From positions 2,604,001 to 2,668,000 of the forward strand of contig NZ_AP012331.1 of the NCBI RefSeq assembly GCF_001042635.1: a DNA stretch of 64,000 nt, in the 5' to 3' direction. Made by a program: the position numbers and the translations under genes. The notes below the pieces were generated by a model. That model was not told the origin of the DNA and searched no databases. It saw only the letters and a list, made by a program, of their open reading frames with translations. This document shows positions 51,657-59,950 of the stretch, in pieces; positions within the stretch are counted from its first letter, which is position 1; each line of letters opens with the position of its first letter. The stretch comes from Bifidobacterium scardovii JCM 12489 = DSM 13734 (GTDB taxonomy: Bacteria > Actinomycetota > Actinomycetes > Actinomycetales > Bifidobacteriaceae).

Positions 51657-52796
51657 CTAGCGCAGCACGCCCTCGATGAGCGCGGTGATCAGGTCGGTGT
51701 AGGTGATGCCGGTGGCCTCCCACGCCTTGGGGTACATGGAGATCGGGGTGAACCCGGGCATGGTGTTGATCTCGTTGACCATGACCTCGCCGCCCGGGGT
51801 GACGAACGAGTCGACGCGGCTCAGACCGGTGCCGTCCACGGCCTTGAACGCCTTGACCGCGGTCTCGCGCACGCGCTCAAGCAGCTCGGCCGGCAGCTTG
51901 GCCGGAACCTCGACGTGGCTGGCGGTCGCATCCATGTACTTGCTGTCGAAATCGTAGAACTGGTCGTCGCCGCCGGCACGCTTGTCGAGCACGATCTCGC
52001 CCGGCCAGCTGGCGCGCGGCTCCTCGCCGGCCTTCGGACACAGCACCGCGCATTCGATCTCGCGCGCGTCGATGCCCTGCTCGATCAGGACGCGCCAGTC
52101 GTGGTGGCTCGCCTCGTACACCGCGGCCGCAAGCTCGGCGGCGTCCCCCTCATGCTCGACCTTGGTGACGCCGAAGCTGGAGCCGGCGCGCGAAGGCTTG
52201 ACGAACAGCGGGTAGCTCAGTCCGGCGGCCTCCACCTGCGCGAGAACCGCATCCGCGTCGGCGGCGAATTCGCCGTCCTTGTCGAACGACCGCGTGTCGA
52301 GCGTGATGCCCGGGGCGACCGGGATGCCGGCCGCGGCGAGCAGCACCTTGGTGTAGTGCTTGTCCATGCACGCGGCGGAGGTGAGCACGCCGCAGCCGAC
52401 GTACGGCACATCCATCATCTCGAACAGGCCCTGGATCGTGCCGTCCTCGCCGAACGGGCCGTGCAGCACCGGCAGCACGGCATCGACGTGGCCAAGGGAG
52501 GTCATCGTGCCATCGGCTTCGCGGGCGAAGAACCCGTCCTGGCCGAGCGCCACGTCCAGCACGACGTCGCGCGAGCCCTCGACGCGCTCGACGGTCGGCA
52601 ACGCGCCGCCGTTCAGATCCCACACACGGGGGTCCTGCCCCCCGACGATCCACTGACCGGCCTTGGTGATGCCGATCTCGATCGCCTCGAAGCGATCCGC
52701 GTCCAACGCCTTCAACACTCCTGCGGCGGAAATGCAGGAAATCGAATGCTCGTCCGCCTTACCGCCGTACATCACCACAACGCGCTTTTTGGCCAT
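51657..52796 (-). CDS. ddl: D-alanine-D-alanine ligase
   Basis: Ddl makes D-Ala-D-Ala, which is added to peptidoglycan precursors. The 379-residue ATP-grasp protein begins KKRVVVMYGGKADEHSIS (about residues 3-20) with the family Glu and His, has VLPVLHGPFGEDGTIQGLFE, LFVKPSRAGSSFGVTKVE for ATP binding, LSRVDSFVTPGGEVMVNEIN with the metal-binding Glu and Asn, and TMPGFTPISMYPKA. The start at 52796 has GGGAGAAC upstream; the earlier GTG is not supported. Downstream of gpsA on the same strand, a common actinobacterial pair. Confidence 0.95.
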   Translation of the reverse strand: MAKKRVVVMYGGKADEHSISCISAAGVLKALDADRFEAIEIGITKAGQWIVGGQDPRVWDLNGGALPTVERVEGSRDVVLDVALGQDGFFAREADGTMTSLGHVDAVLPVLHGPFGEDGTIQGLFEMMDVPYVGCGVLTSAACMDKHYTKVLLAAAGIPVAPGITLDTRSFDKDGEFAADADAVLAQVEAAGLSYPLFVKPSRAGSSFGVTKVEHEGDAAELAAAVYEASHHDWRVLIEQGIDAREIECAVLCPKAGEEPRASWPGEIVLDKRAGGDDQFYDFDSKYMDATASHVEVPAKLPAELLERVRETAVKAFKAVDGTGLSRVDSFVTPGGEVMVNEINTMPGFTPISMYPKAWEATGITYTDLITALIEGVLR

Positions 52797-52946
52797 GTTC
52801 TCCCTTGCTCCTTCATGGGGCGTGCTCTTGCTGCCGTTTCGGCCGCCGATGCTCGATACCATCGTTGGCCAGATTACTCTCCCCTATGTCACGGGTGGTT
52901 ACGTAGGGCAACCCACCGTGAGAACTTCACATGCGGGGCGCCGGCC

Positions 52947-53948
52947 TCACTCCTCGGTGATGTCGCCGCCGAACAGCTGGGCGAGCATCTCCTTGCAGGA
53001 CAGCCCCTCGCTCAGCACGCGGCTCATCGCATAGGCGAGCGGGGTCGGCACGCCGAGCTCGTCGCCGAGCGCCACGACCGCGTCGGTGGTCGGCACGCCT
53101 TCGGCCACGCCATTGCTGACCTTCGTGGCCTCCTCGACGCTCAGCCCCTTGCCGAGATTCGAGCCGAAGGTGTAGTTGCGGCTCAGCGGGGAGCCGCAGG
53201 TGGCGATCAGATCGCCGACGCCGGCGAGTCCGGCGAAGGTCTTCGGGTCGGCGCCGGCGGCCTGGCCGAGCGCCGTCAGCTCCGCAAGGCCGCGCGTCTC
53301 GATCATCGCGGCGGTGTTCTCGCCGTATCCCGCGCCGCGGGCCATGCCGACGGCGAGCGCGACGACGTTCTTGAGCGATCCGCACATTTCGAGGCCGATC
53401 ACGTCGGTGCTGACGAATGCCTTGAAGTAGCTGGTGGTGCACGCCTCGGCGACCGTGCGCGCATGGTCGATGTTCACGCAGGCCACGACGGTCGCCGCGG
53501 GCTGGCGGTCGGCGATCTCCTTGCTCAGGTTCGGGCCGGAGATGGCGGCGAAGCGGTCGGCCGGCAGATCGAGCGCCTCGCGCACGACCTCGTCCATGCG
53601 CTTGCTGGTGCCGCGCTCGATGCCCTTCATCAGGCTCACGACGATCGCATCGCCCGGGATCAGGTCCTTGAATTCCACGAGCGCCACGCGCGCGAACTGG
53701 GCCGCGATGGCCACCACGATGATGTCGGCGTCCTTGACGGCCTCGGCGCGATCGCCCGTGGCGGTCATGTTCTCGGGCAGCTTCTCGACGCTGGGCAGAC
53801 GCACGCCGTTGTGGTGATGGTCGCGGATGCCCTCCACGATCTCGGGCTCCTTGGCCCACATCGTCACGGCGTTGCCCGCATCGGCCAGCACCTGGCCGAA
53901 AGCGGTACCCCATGCGCCCGCACCCAGTACCGTAATTCTCTTACCCAT
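52947..53948 (-). CDS. gpsA: Glycerol-3-phosphate dehydrogenase [NAD(P)+]
   Basis: GpsA reduces dihydroxyacetone phosphate to sn-glycerol 3-phosphate, the backbone of phospholipids. The 333-residue protein has the NAD-binding ITVLGAGAWGTAFGQVL (about residues 4-20), ISGPNLSKEIADRQPAA, the catalytic Lys in CGSLKNVVALAVGMARG (about 185-201), and TRGLAELTALGQAAG with GVGDLIATCGSPLSRNYTFG. AGGAGG-type site (GGAGG) precedes the ATG. The next enzyme of phospholipid synthesis, plsC-type, is encoded upstream on the same strand. Confidence 0.96.
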   Translation of the reverse strand: MGKRITVLGAGAWGTAFGQVLADAGNAVTMWAKEPEIVEGIRDHHHNGVRLPSVEKLPENMTATGDRAEAVKDADIIVVAIAAQFARVALVEFKDLIPGDAIVVSLMKGIERGTSKRMDEVVREALDLPADRFAAISGPNLSKEIADRQPAATVVACVNIDHARTVAEACTTSYFKAFVSTDVIGLEMCGSLKNVVALAVGMARGAGYGENTAAMIETRGLAELTALGQAAGADPKTFAGLAGVGDLIATCGSPLSRNYTFGSNLGKGLSVEEATKVSNGVAEGVPTTDAVVALGDELGVPTPLAYAMSRVLSEGLSCKEMLAQLFGGDITEE

Positions 53949-54053
53949 GTTTTGCCTCCATTTCCGCATGGGGTTCCGTATCCCCGCGTCACGACCATCG
54001 CTTGGTGACATGCTACAACCTGCCATACCGCTCAACGATGCGTCTCCACCCCC

Positions 54054-54103
54054 ATGGCTCCCCTCCATGAGGGGAGCTGCCCGCAGCGCGGGCTGAGGGG
54101 AGC
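54054..54103. repeat. GGCTCCCCTC hairpin repeat, copy 6
   Basis: GGCTCCCCTCCATGAGGGGA, then GCTGCCCGCAGCGCGGGCTG and AGGGGAGC. One direct unit, between gpsA and plsC and inside their likely shared transcript. Confidence 0.7.
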
Positions 54104-54187
54104 GATGCGGATCCCACCGTTCCGGCGGCAGCAGCGGCAGATACCGCAACGGCAGCCGCCGCCGGTCGGCGACGAAGCGAACGCCGC

Positions 54188-55072
54188 TCAGGCGTCCTTC
54201 ACGCGCCGCATCGTGCGATAGTCCCAGTACCCGTCGGGGGCCTGCTCGCCGCGGATCTCGGCCATGATCTCGGTCATGCGCACGCGGATGCGCCTGGTCA
54301 GCTCGTCGGCGGCCTCCTGCGGCAGTTCGTCGCCCCACGACTCCTGATCGGCGAGCAGATCGGCATAGTCCAGTCGATTGTCGTAGCACATGACCACGTT
54401 CTTGCGCGGCCACGGCCACCAGTGGTTGATGCTGGCCGCGCCCCACGTCACCGCGCAGAACAGCGGCACCTGGCGACCCAGCCGGCGCGACGCCTCAAGC
54501 GCGATGACGCCGACGCCGTTCTTCATGCTCATCGGCCATTTCTGCGGATCGCGCGTCACCGTGCCCTCCGGCCACACGGTCAGCGGCCTGCCGTTGGTGA
54601 TGATCTCGATCGAGGTCTCCTCGATGGCCCGCGCCTTGCCGGACCGGCGCTCGACCGGCTGCATGCCGACCAGCTGGAACCATTTGCCGATCAGCGGCCA
54701 CTTCGCCATCTCCGCCTTGGCCATGTAACGCGGGCGGCGGCCCATGTGGAACAGGCTCATCATCGGCACGAACACGTCGAACATGGTGACGTGCGTGGCC
54801 GCGGTGATGAACACCCCCTCCTCGGGCACATGCTCGAGCCCCCACGCCCGGGTCCTGCAGCTGGCGCGGAACACGGCGGCGACCCCGGCGAGCAATCGTT
54901 TGGTCGCCTTGGGGTTCTGCGCGTTGATTTCGGCCTGATTGGCCTTGCGCGGACCGGTCGGGAATTCGTGCGTGGGATCGACGAGACGATGCCGCGCGGC
55001 GAGCTGTGCCACCTGCGCATCGGATAACGGCTTGACCGCGGAGCGCGGCGACGGTTTTCCTTTGGATGCCAT
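54188..55072 (-). CDS. plsC: 1-acyl-sn-glycerol-3-phosphate acyltransferase (PlsC family)
   Basis: PlsC-type enzymes add the second acyl chain to lysophosphatidic acid. The 294-residue protein has the acyltransferase motif I ATHVTMFDVF (HX4D, about residues 94-103), FQLVGMQPVERRSGKARA (motif II), LTVWPEGTVTRDP (motif III, EGT) and VPLFCAVTWGAA (motif IV). About 85 N-terminal residues precede the acyltransferase domain, longer than in E. coli. CACAAT lies seven bases before the ATG at 55072; an ATG three codons earlier is the alternative. It is upstream of gpsA and ddl on the same strand. Confidence 0.88.
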   Translation of the reverse strand: MASKGKPSPRSAVKPLSDAQVAQLAARHRLVDPTHEFPTGPRKANQAEINAQNPKATKRLLAGVAAVFRASCRTRAWGLEHVPEEGVFITAATHVTMFDVFVPMMSLFHMGRRPRYMAKAEMAKWPLIGKWFQLVGMQPVERRSGKARAIEETSIEIITNGRPLTVWPEGTVTRDPQKWPMSMKNGVGVIALEASRRLGRQVPLFCAVTWGAASINHWWPWPRKNVVMCYDNRLDYADLLADQESWGDELPQEAADELTRRIRVRMTEIMAEIRGEQAPDGYWDYRTMRRVKDA

Positions 55073-55216
55073 GCGTTCCATTGTGCCGCCAGCCCCGTAC
55101 CGGCGGCACGCCACACGCGGGCCCTGCACGATCCACGCCCGTCCGGCGCACATCCGGCGCGCAGCCGGCGCGCGACGCCGCCCGCAGCGCCGCGACGCGC
55201 CCGCAACACACGACGA

Positions 55217-55243
55217 TATACATACCGACCGTCGGTATGTATA
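55217..55243. promoter_or_regulatory. 27-bp perfect operator palindrome of the second TetR gene
   Basis: TATACATACCGAC (55217-55229) and GTCGGTATGTATA (55231-55243) flank a single C. It is 32 bases before the TetR gene and 145 bases upstream of plsC, so it may control both. A related site precedes the MFS gene. Confidence 0.8.
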
Positions 55244-55274
55244 CTGGACACAACATATCGCAAGGAGGCCGGCC

Positions 55275-55961
55275 ATGGCACGCAACACGCATCCGGAAGT
55301 GACCGAGCGGCGCATCCTCGAAGCGGCGCGGGACCTGTTCGCGGAGCAGGGCTACGAGAAAACATCGATCCAAAACATCGTCGACCGGCTCGGCGACCTG
55401 TCCAAAGGCGCCATATACCATCATTTCGCCTCCAAGGAGGCGATCCTCGACCGGCTCACCAGCATGGACTGGGATTCCAGCCAGGGGCTGCGCGACCGGA
55501 TCATGGCCGACACCGGCCTGAACGGCATGGAAAAGCTGCGCACGCTGCTCAGCATGGCCATGACAGACGAGGATCACAACCAGCTCAACCAAGAGGCGGC
55601 GCGGTTCCTCAACGATCCGACCACGCTGGCCAGCAACCTGCACTTCTGGGCCAGCGAACTGCCCGATCACTGGATGCCGATCCTCGAGGCGGGCATCGCC
55701 GACGGCTCCATCCCCACCGAATACCCGCGCGAGGCTGCCGAGCTGATCTCCCTGCTCACCAATTACTGGCTGCTCACGCAGTTCTATCCGGCCACGCGCG
55801 CCGAGCTGAAGAAGCGCGTCACCTGTCTGGCCACCATGCTCGCCGCAATCGGCGTGCCCGCGTTCGACGCCGACATGATCGACCTGATGACCGACTTCTA
55901 CGCACGTCTCGACGGGCATGGCTCCGGCCAGTCCTCCCCCTCGGCCGGCACCGCCGGGTAA
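55275..55961 (+). CDS. TetR/AcrR family transcriptional repressor
   Basis: A 228-residue regulator. The N-terminal helix-turn-helix is PEVTERRILEAARDLFAEQG, YEKTSIQNIVDRLGDLSKGA and IYHHFASKEAILDRL (about residues 7-60). The C-terminal domain is of the long-helix type with no recognised ligand motif. GGAGG precedes the ATG. A perfect palindrome sits in its promoter and a related one before the downstream MFS gene, which strongly suggests autoregulation and control of that transporter. Confidence 0.92.
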   Translation: MARNTHPEVTERRILEAARDLFAEQGYEKTSIQNIVDRLGDLSKGAIYHHFASKEAILDRLTSMDWDSSQGLRDRIMADTGLNGMEKLRTLLSMAMTDEDHNQLNQEAARFLNDPTTLASNLHFWASELPDHWMPILEAGIADGSIPTEYPREAAELISLLTNYWLLTQFYPATRAELKKRVTCLATMLAAIGVPAFDADMIDLMTDFYARLDGHGSGQSSPSAGTAG

Positions 55962-56137
55962 GGCCCTTTCGGCGCGCTTCGCGGACCGTCAGGCCAGCCC
56001 CCGGCCGCATGCGACGCACATCCCATCAGTTCGCTACCGACAAACCGCGTATGGGGGGCACGCTTCCCATATCCATCGCATATCTGCCGTCGGCCGTCAC
56101 CGACGACCATCATCCGCCATCGCATCATCGCCAATTT

Positions 56138-56158
56138 ACATACCGTCGGTCGGTATTA
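56138..56158 (+). promoter_or_regulatory. Second TetR operator, before the MFS gene
   Basis: ATACCGTCGGTCGGTAT (56140-56156) matches the 17-bp core of the palindrome at 55217 at all but two positions. It lies between the TetR and MFS genes, close to the probable MFS transcript start. Confidence 0.75.
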
Positions 56159-56181
56159 AAATGAAAGGACCGGTATCCGCC

Positions 56182-57492
56182 ATGACCCTTCCAACCACCA
56201 ATACGGGCGATTCGGCGGCCGTCGCAGCGGGCCGGACCGCGCCGCGCAACGGCGATTCGCCGCACTCCCCGCTGCTCGGCCGCGACTTCCTGCTGCTGGT
56301 CGCCGGCCAGGGCATCTCCCTGTTCGGCAACATGATGCTCCGCTTCGCCATGTCGATGTGGGTGCTGGACGAGACCGGTTCGGCCGCCTCGTTCGCCTCC
56401 ATCCTGGCCGTCTCCATCGCGCCGACCATTCTGCTCTCCCCGTTCGGCGGGGTGCTGGCCGACCGCGTCAACCGACGCACCATCATGGTGGCGCTGGACG
56501 CCCTTTCCGCCGCGCTCGTGCTGGCGAGCGCGATCGTCTTCGCGGCCGTCGGATTCAGCATCGCCGCCATCGCCGCCATGCAGGTGTCGCTCGCCGTGCT
56601 CGGCGCCTTCGAAACGCCGACCGTGCAGGCTGCGCTCCCCCAACTGTTCCGCAGCCACGGGCCGGCCACCATGCGCCAAGGCATGGCCGTGATCAATCAG
56701 GTCCAGCAGTTGGGCAGCCTGCTGCCGAGCTTTCTCGGCGGCGTGCTGTATGCGGCGTTCGGCATCCGCACCATGATGATCGTCACCATCGCGAGTTTCG
56801 CCGGAGCGGCCGCGCTGGAATGCCTCATCCGGCTGGGGGCGCCCGATCGCGGCGAGGGACGGCTGCCGACGCCGATCGAGGATCTCGCGGCCGGCGTGCG
56901 TTTCCTTGTGCGCGACCGACCGAACGTGTTCAGGCTGCTGATGTTCGCGGCGGCGCTGAATTTCCTGATCACCGGCATATCCGCGGTCGGCTTCCCCTAC
57001 ACGGTCCGCACCGCGCTCGGTTTCGGCGCCACCGTCTACGGCGTCGCCGACGGTCTGGTCGGCGTCGCCGGCACAGTCGGCGCGCTCGTCGCCGGGCTAT
57101 TCGCGGCGAAGCTGACGATGCGCCGCTTCCCCGCCGCGATGGCGGCGCTCACGGCATGTCTGGCACCGCAAGGCATCGCGTTCCTGCTGCCGATCGGCGC
57201 ATGGGCGAGACTCGCGGCACTGGTGACGTTCACCTGCGGCACGATGATCGCCTGCTGCTTCACGAACCTCATCGCCATTCCGGCCATCCAGATGAGCACG
57301 CCGGAGGCGATGACCGGCAAGGTGATGGCCATGACCAGCGCCATCGCCATGTGCGCCCAACCCCTCGGCCAGATAATCTACGGATGGGCCTATGACCGCT
57401 TCTCCGTGGCCGCCGTACTGCTGGCCACCGCGGCGGCGGCAGCGCTGCTCACCGCCGCGATGGCCCCGCTATCCAAGCGGTTCGGCTGCTGA
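56182..57492 (+). CDS. Major facilitator superfamily efflux-type transporter
   Basis: A 436-residue protein with about 12 helices and a 30-residue polar N-terminal tail. FGGVLADRVNRRTIMVALDA (about residues 91-110) is the MFS loop 2-3 motif of drug-export type transporters. AMQVSLAVLGAFETPTVQAA and MRQGMAVINQVQQLGSLLPS are family positions. The repeat motif is weaker in the second half. The substrate is unknown; the TetR pairing favours efflux of a small molecule. The start is placed at 56182, 12 bases after AAAGGA. ATG 56161 overlaps the operator and is less likely. Confidence 0.85.
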   Translation: MTLPTTNTGDSAAVAAGRTAPRNGDSPHSPLLGRDFLLLVAGQGISLFGNMMLRFAMSMWVLDETGSAASFASILAVSIAPTILLSPFGGVLADRVNRRTIMVALDALSAALVLASAIVFAAVGFSIAAIAAMQVSLAVLGAFETPTVQAALPQLFRSHGPATMRQGMAVINQVQQLGSLLPSFLGGVLYAAFGIRTMMIVTIASFAGAAALECLIRLGAPDRGEGRLPTPIEDLAAGVRFLVRDRPNVFRLLMFAAALNFLITGISAVGFPYTVRTALGFGATVYGVADGLVGVAGTVGALVAGLFAAKLTMRRFPAAMAALTACLAPQGIAFLLPIGAWARLAALVTFTCGTMIACCFTNLIAIPAIQMSTPEAMTGKVMAMTSAIAMCAQPLGQIIYGWAYDRFSVAAVLLATAAAAALLTAAMAPLSKRFGC

Positions 57493-57502
57493 CGGCCGAC
57501 GA

Positions 57503-57781
57503 TCAGTCGACGCCGAGATCGTAGGCGGCGGCCTCGTCGCTGGACGAATACTGGCGGAAGGCCATCAGGGTCTGCGTGCCGAGCACGCCGTCGACCTTGG
57601 CGATACCGCCGGGAATGATGTCGGTCAGCCCGTCGAAATGCGGCGTGGAGACCACGGCCACCAGGTCGACCTCCCCCGCCACCGAATACACGTCCTTGAC
57701 GCCGTCGATCTCGACGATCGCCTGCGCGGCCTCGGATACCTTGTTCGCCTCGGTGTTGATCAGCACGATTGCGTCAGCCAT
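57503..57781 (-). CDS. Stand-alone Lrp/AsnC ligand-binding (RAM) domain protein
   Basis: A 92-residue protein matching only the C-terminal RAM domain of Lrp/AsnC regulators: AIVLINTEANKVSEAAQAIV, VKDVYSVAGEVDLVAVVSTP, DGVLGTQTLMAFRQYSSSD. It has no DNA-binding part, so it is expected to bind amino acids or assemble with a full-length Lrp protein. GGAG lies five bases before the ATG. TATAAT on the minus strand (57827-57832) may be its -10. It is 140 bases downstream of murA, behind a terminator. Confidence 0.85.
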   Translation of the reverse strand: MADAIVLINTEANKVSEAAQAIVEIDGVKDVYSVAGEVDLVAVVSTPHFDGLTDIIPGGIAKVDGVLGTQTLMAFRQYSSSDEAAAYDLGVD

Positions 57782-57868
57782 AGTCGCTCCTTTGCTTCCT
57801 TGCATGGTCTGGCATATGTCAACGCCATTATACGGTTCCGACCCGTACGGCCGGAACCGTTCGCTCCG

Positions 57869-57905
57869 AAAAAACGCGCGGCGGGGCCGCACAGCCCCGC
57901 CGCCA
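57869..57905 (-). terminator. Terminator of murA
   Basis: On the minus strand GGCGGGGC pairs with GCCCCGCC, followed after a few bases by TTTTTTC. Confidence 0.8.
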
Positions 57906-57921
57906 TCCACCCCTCGGCCGA

Positions 57922-59250
57922 TCAGTCGATGTCGGCGCCGAGCGCGGTCAGCTTGCCGCGGAAGTCGGCGTAGCCGCGGTCGATCAGCGAGATACCGTGC
58001 ACGTCGGACGGACCGGACGCGGCCAGCGCCGCGATCAGATGGCTGAACCCGCCGCGCAGATCCGGCACGTCGATGTCGCGGCCGGTCAGCGGGGTCGGCC
58101 CGAAGATCACGGCGGAATGCTTGTAGTTGCGCTGCTGGAAGCGGCAGGGCAGGGAGCCGAGGCACTCGCGGTACAGCTGGATCGTGGCGCCCATCTGAAC
58201 CAGCGGCTTGGTGAAGCCGAAACGGTTCTCGTACACTGTCTCGTGCACGATGCTCAGGCCGTTGGCCTGGGTCAGGGCCACGACGAGCGGCTGCTGCCAG
58301 TCGGTCATGAAGCCGGGGTGCACGTCGGTCTCGATGGCCACGGGCTTCAGGTCGCCGCCCGGATGCCAGAAGCGGATGCCCTTGTCAGTGATGTCGAACT
58401 CGCCGCCGATCTTGCGGAACACGTTGAGGAAGGTCATCATCTCGGGCTGGGTCGCGCCCTTGACAAAGATGTCGCCGTGCGTGGCGAGCGCGGCGGACGC
58501 CCAGCTCGCGGCCTCGATGCGGTCGGTGAGCGCCGTGTGCGTGAAGCCCTTGAGTTCCTTGACGCCCTCGATGCGGAAGGTGCGGTCCACATCCACGGAG
58601 ATGATCGCGCCCATTTTCTGCAGCACGCACACCAGATCCATGATTTCGGGTTCGGTCGCGGCGCCGGACAGCTCGGTCTTGCCCTTGGCCAGCACGGCCG
58701 CGAGCAGCGTCTGCTCGGTGGCGCCGACGGACGGGTACGGCAGGTGGATCTTCGCGCCGGTCAGGCCGTTCGGGGCGGTGATGTGGATGCCGTCCTTATG
58801 TTCCTTGTCGACGGTGGCGCCGAGCTTGCGCAGCGTCTCCAGATGGAAGTCAATCGGGCGGCCGCCGATGGCGCATCCTCCGAGCGCCGGGATGAATGCC
58901 TCGCCGAGACGATGCACGAGCGGGCCGGAAAACAGGATCGGGATGCGCGACGAGCCGGACAGCGTGTCCACGTCGGCCACATCGGCGAGCTGCACGTGGC
59001 TCGCGTCGATCGTCACGATGCCATTCTCGCCGTTCACGTCCACGTCCACGCCATGCAGACGCAGCAGATCGGACACCACATGCACATCGCGGATCTCCGG
59101 CACGTTCTTCAGCACCGACTTGCCCGGTGCGAGCAGCGCGGCGACCATGGCCTTGCTGACGAAGTTCTTCGCGCCACGCACCTTGATCGTGCCGTTCAGC
59201 GGCTTGCCGCCCTCAACGTGCAGGATGTCGTCCTTCTGGTCCTCGGCCAC
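57922..59250 (-). CDS. murA: UDP-N-acetylglucosamine 1-carboxyvinyltransferase
   Basis: MurA transfers enolpyruvate to UDP-GlcNAc, the first committed step of peptidoglycan synthesis. The protein, 442 residues from the chosen start, has GTIKVRGAKNFVSKAMVAAL (KN pair, about residues 18-37), LGGCAIGGRPIDFHLETL with the fosfomycin-target Cys (about 123-140), ETDVHPGFMTDWQQPLVV with the catalytic Asp, and VYENRF. GAKN is followed by FVSK, not the AALP of E. coli. A GTG start at 59250 is preferred because AAAGAGG lies six bases upstream; the ATG ten codons earlier has no site. Confidence 0.92.
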   Translation of the reverse strand: MAEDQKDDILHVEGGKPLNGTIKVRGAKNFVSKAMVAALLAPGKSVLKNVPEIRDVHVVSDLLRLHGVDVDVNGENGIVTIDASHVQLADVADVDTLSGSSRIPILFSGPLVHRLGEAFIPALGGCAIGGRPIDFHLETLRKLGATVDKEHKDGIHITAPNGLTGAKIHLPYPSVGATEQTLLAAVLAKGKTELSGAATEPEIMDLVCVLQKMGAIISVDVDRTFRIEGVKELKGFTHTALTDRIEAASWASAALATHGDIFVKGATQPEMMTFLNVFRKIGGEFDITDKGIRFWHPGGDLKPVAIETDVHPGFMTDWQQPLVVALTQANGLSIVHETVYENRFGFTKPLVQMGATIQLYRECLGSLPCRFQQRNYKHSAVIFGPTPLTGRDIDVPDLRGGFSHLIAALAASGPSDVHGISLIDRGYADFRGKLTALGADID

Positions 59251-59950
59251 GCTAACCTCTTTCGTTCTCTTCAATGGCATCAGTGGATAACACTACCGTT
59301 AGTTTGCCACACCGTGTGTGGCGACCCCGTGAAAGGCCCCCGAAATGTGCTCTGAGAGTACCGTTCGTGCCATTTTTCGGGCATACGGCCACTTTCCCTC
59401 CGTATACCAGGCTCCAACGAGCCCATTACCCGTGCATCCCCACCGCGCGGTACAGCATCCACGACGCGGCAAACCATCCACCACGTACGAAACACCCCAC
59501 CGCGCGGTAAGCCGATTTACGCAAACCCCGGAATACGGCCATTCCGCAGCACCGCGCGGTGGAACGTTTACCACGCCGTGGAAGGATTACCGCGCGGTGG
59601 AGGGTTTATCGCACGATCCGACTCCCACCACGCGGCAAACATTCCACCGCGCACGAAACACCCCACCGCGCGGCAAGCCGATTTACGGAAACCATGGAAT
59701 ACGGCCAATTTGCAGTACTACGCGGTGGAACGTTTACCGCGCCGTGGAAGATCAGCCACGCCGTGGAAGGATTACCGCGCGGTGGAGGAGCCACCCGCCA
59801 CGAAACCAGGCCGCGCGGCACTGTGGGGAAGATCACAGTGCCACGGCCATGCCGGTTGGATGTGATCTGGGTCTCATTGCTACAGTTGATTGGACTGGAT
59901 CAGCCGCGGGCGCAAGGGGCACCCGCGGTATACGAGCAAAGGAGCCTTGT
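59251..59950. other. Repeat-filled region between murA and the NADH oxidase gene
   Basis: About 700 bases without a gene. From 59440 to 59820 it carries a 166-bp tandem duplication and about 15 CCGCGCGG-type palindromes (separate entry). After that, TACAGT (59881-59886) may be the -10 of the oxidase gene, followed by a CCGCGGG / CCCGCGG hairpin in the leader (59904-59928). Open frames across the repeats on both strands lack ribosome binding sites. Confidence 0.55.
59440..59820. repeat. 166-bp tandem duplication with CCGCGCGG palindromes
   Basis: GAAACACCCCACCGCGCGG starts at 59489 and again at 59655, and the following 100 bases match between copies (ATTTACG, GGAATACGGCCA, GTGGAACGTTTACC, GGATTACCGCGCGGTGGAGG). 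The stretch before 59489 matches that before 59655 (GCGGCAAAC). Degenerate palindromes of the form CCACCGCGCGGTGG recur at about 59441, 59499, 59551, 59588, 59664 and 59773, with decayed forms (CCACGCCGTGG) between. Confidence 0.8.

Noticed and set aside
51408..54008. About 866-codon open frame over the hairpin array, ddl and gpsA
   Set aside because: The first part is only the translation of the 63-bp repeats, and the rest is the antisense shadow of ddl and gpsA.
59345..59950. Open frames over the CCGCGCGG repeat block
   Set aside because: Repeated peptides such as WNVYRAVE and FTTPWKDYRAVE arise from the DNA repeats; there is no start signal, and they appear on both strands.
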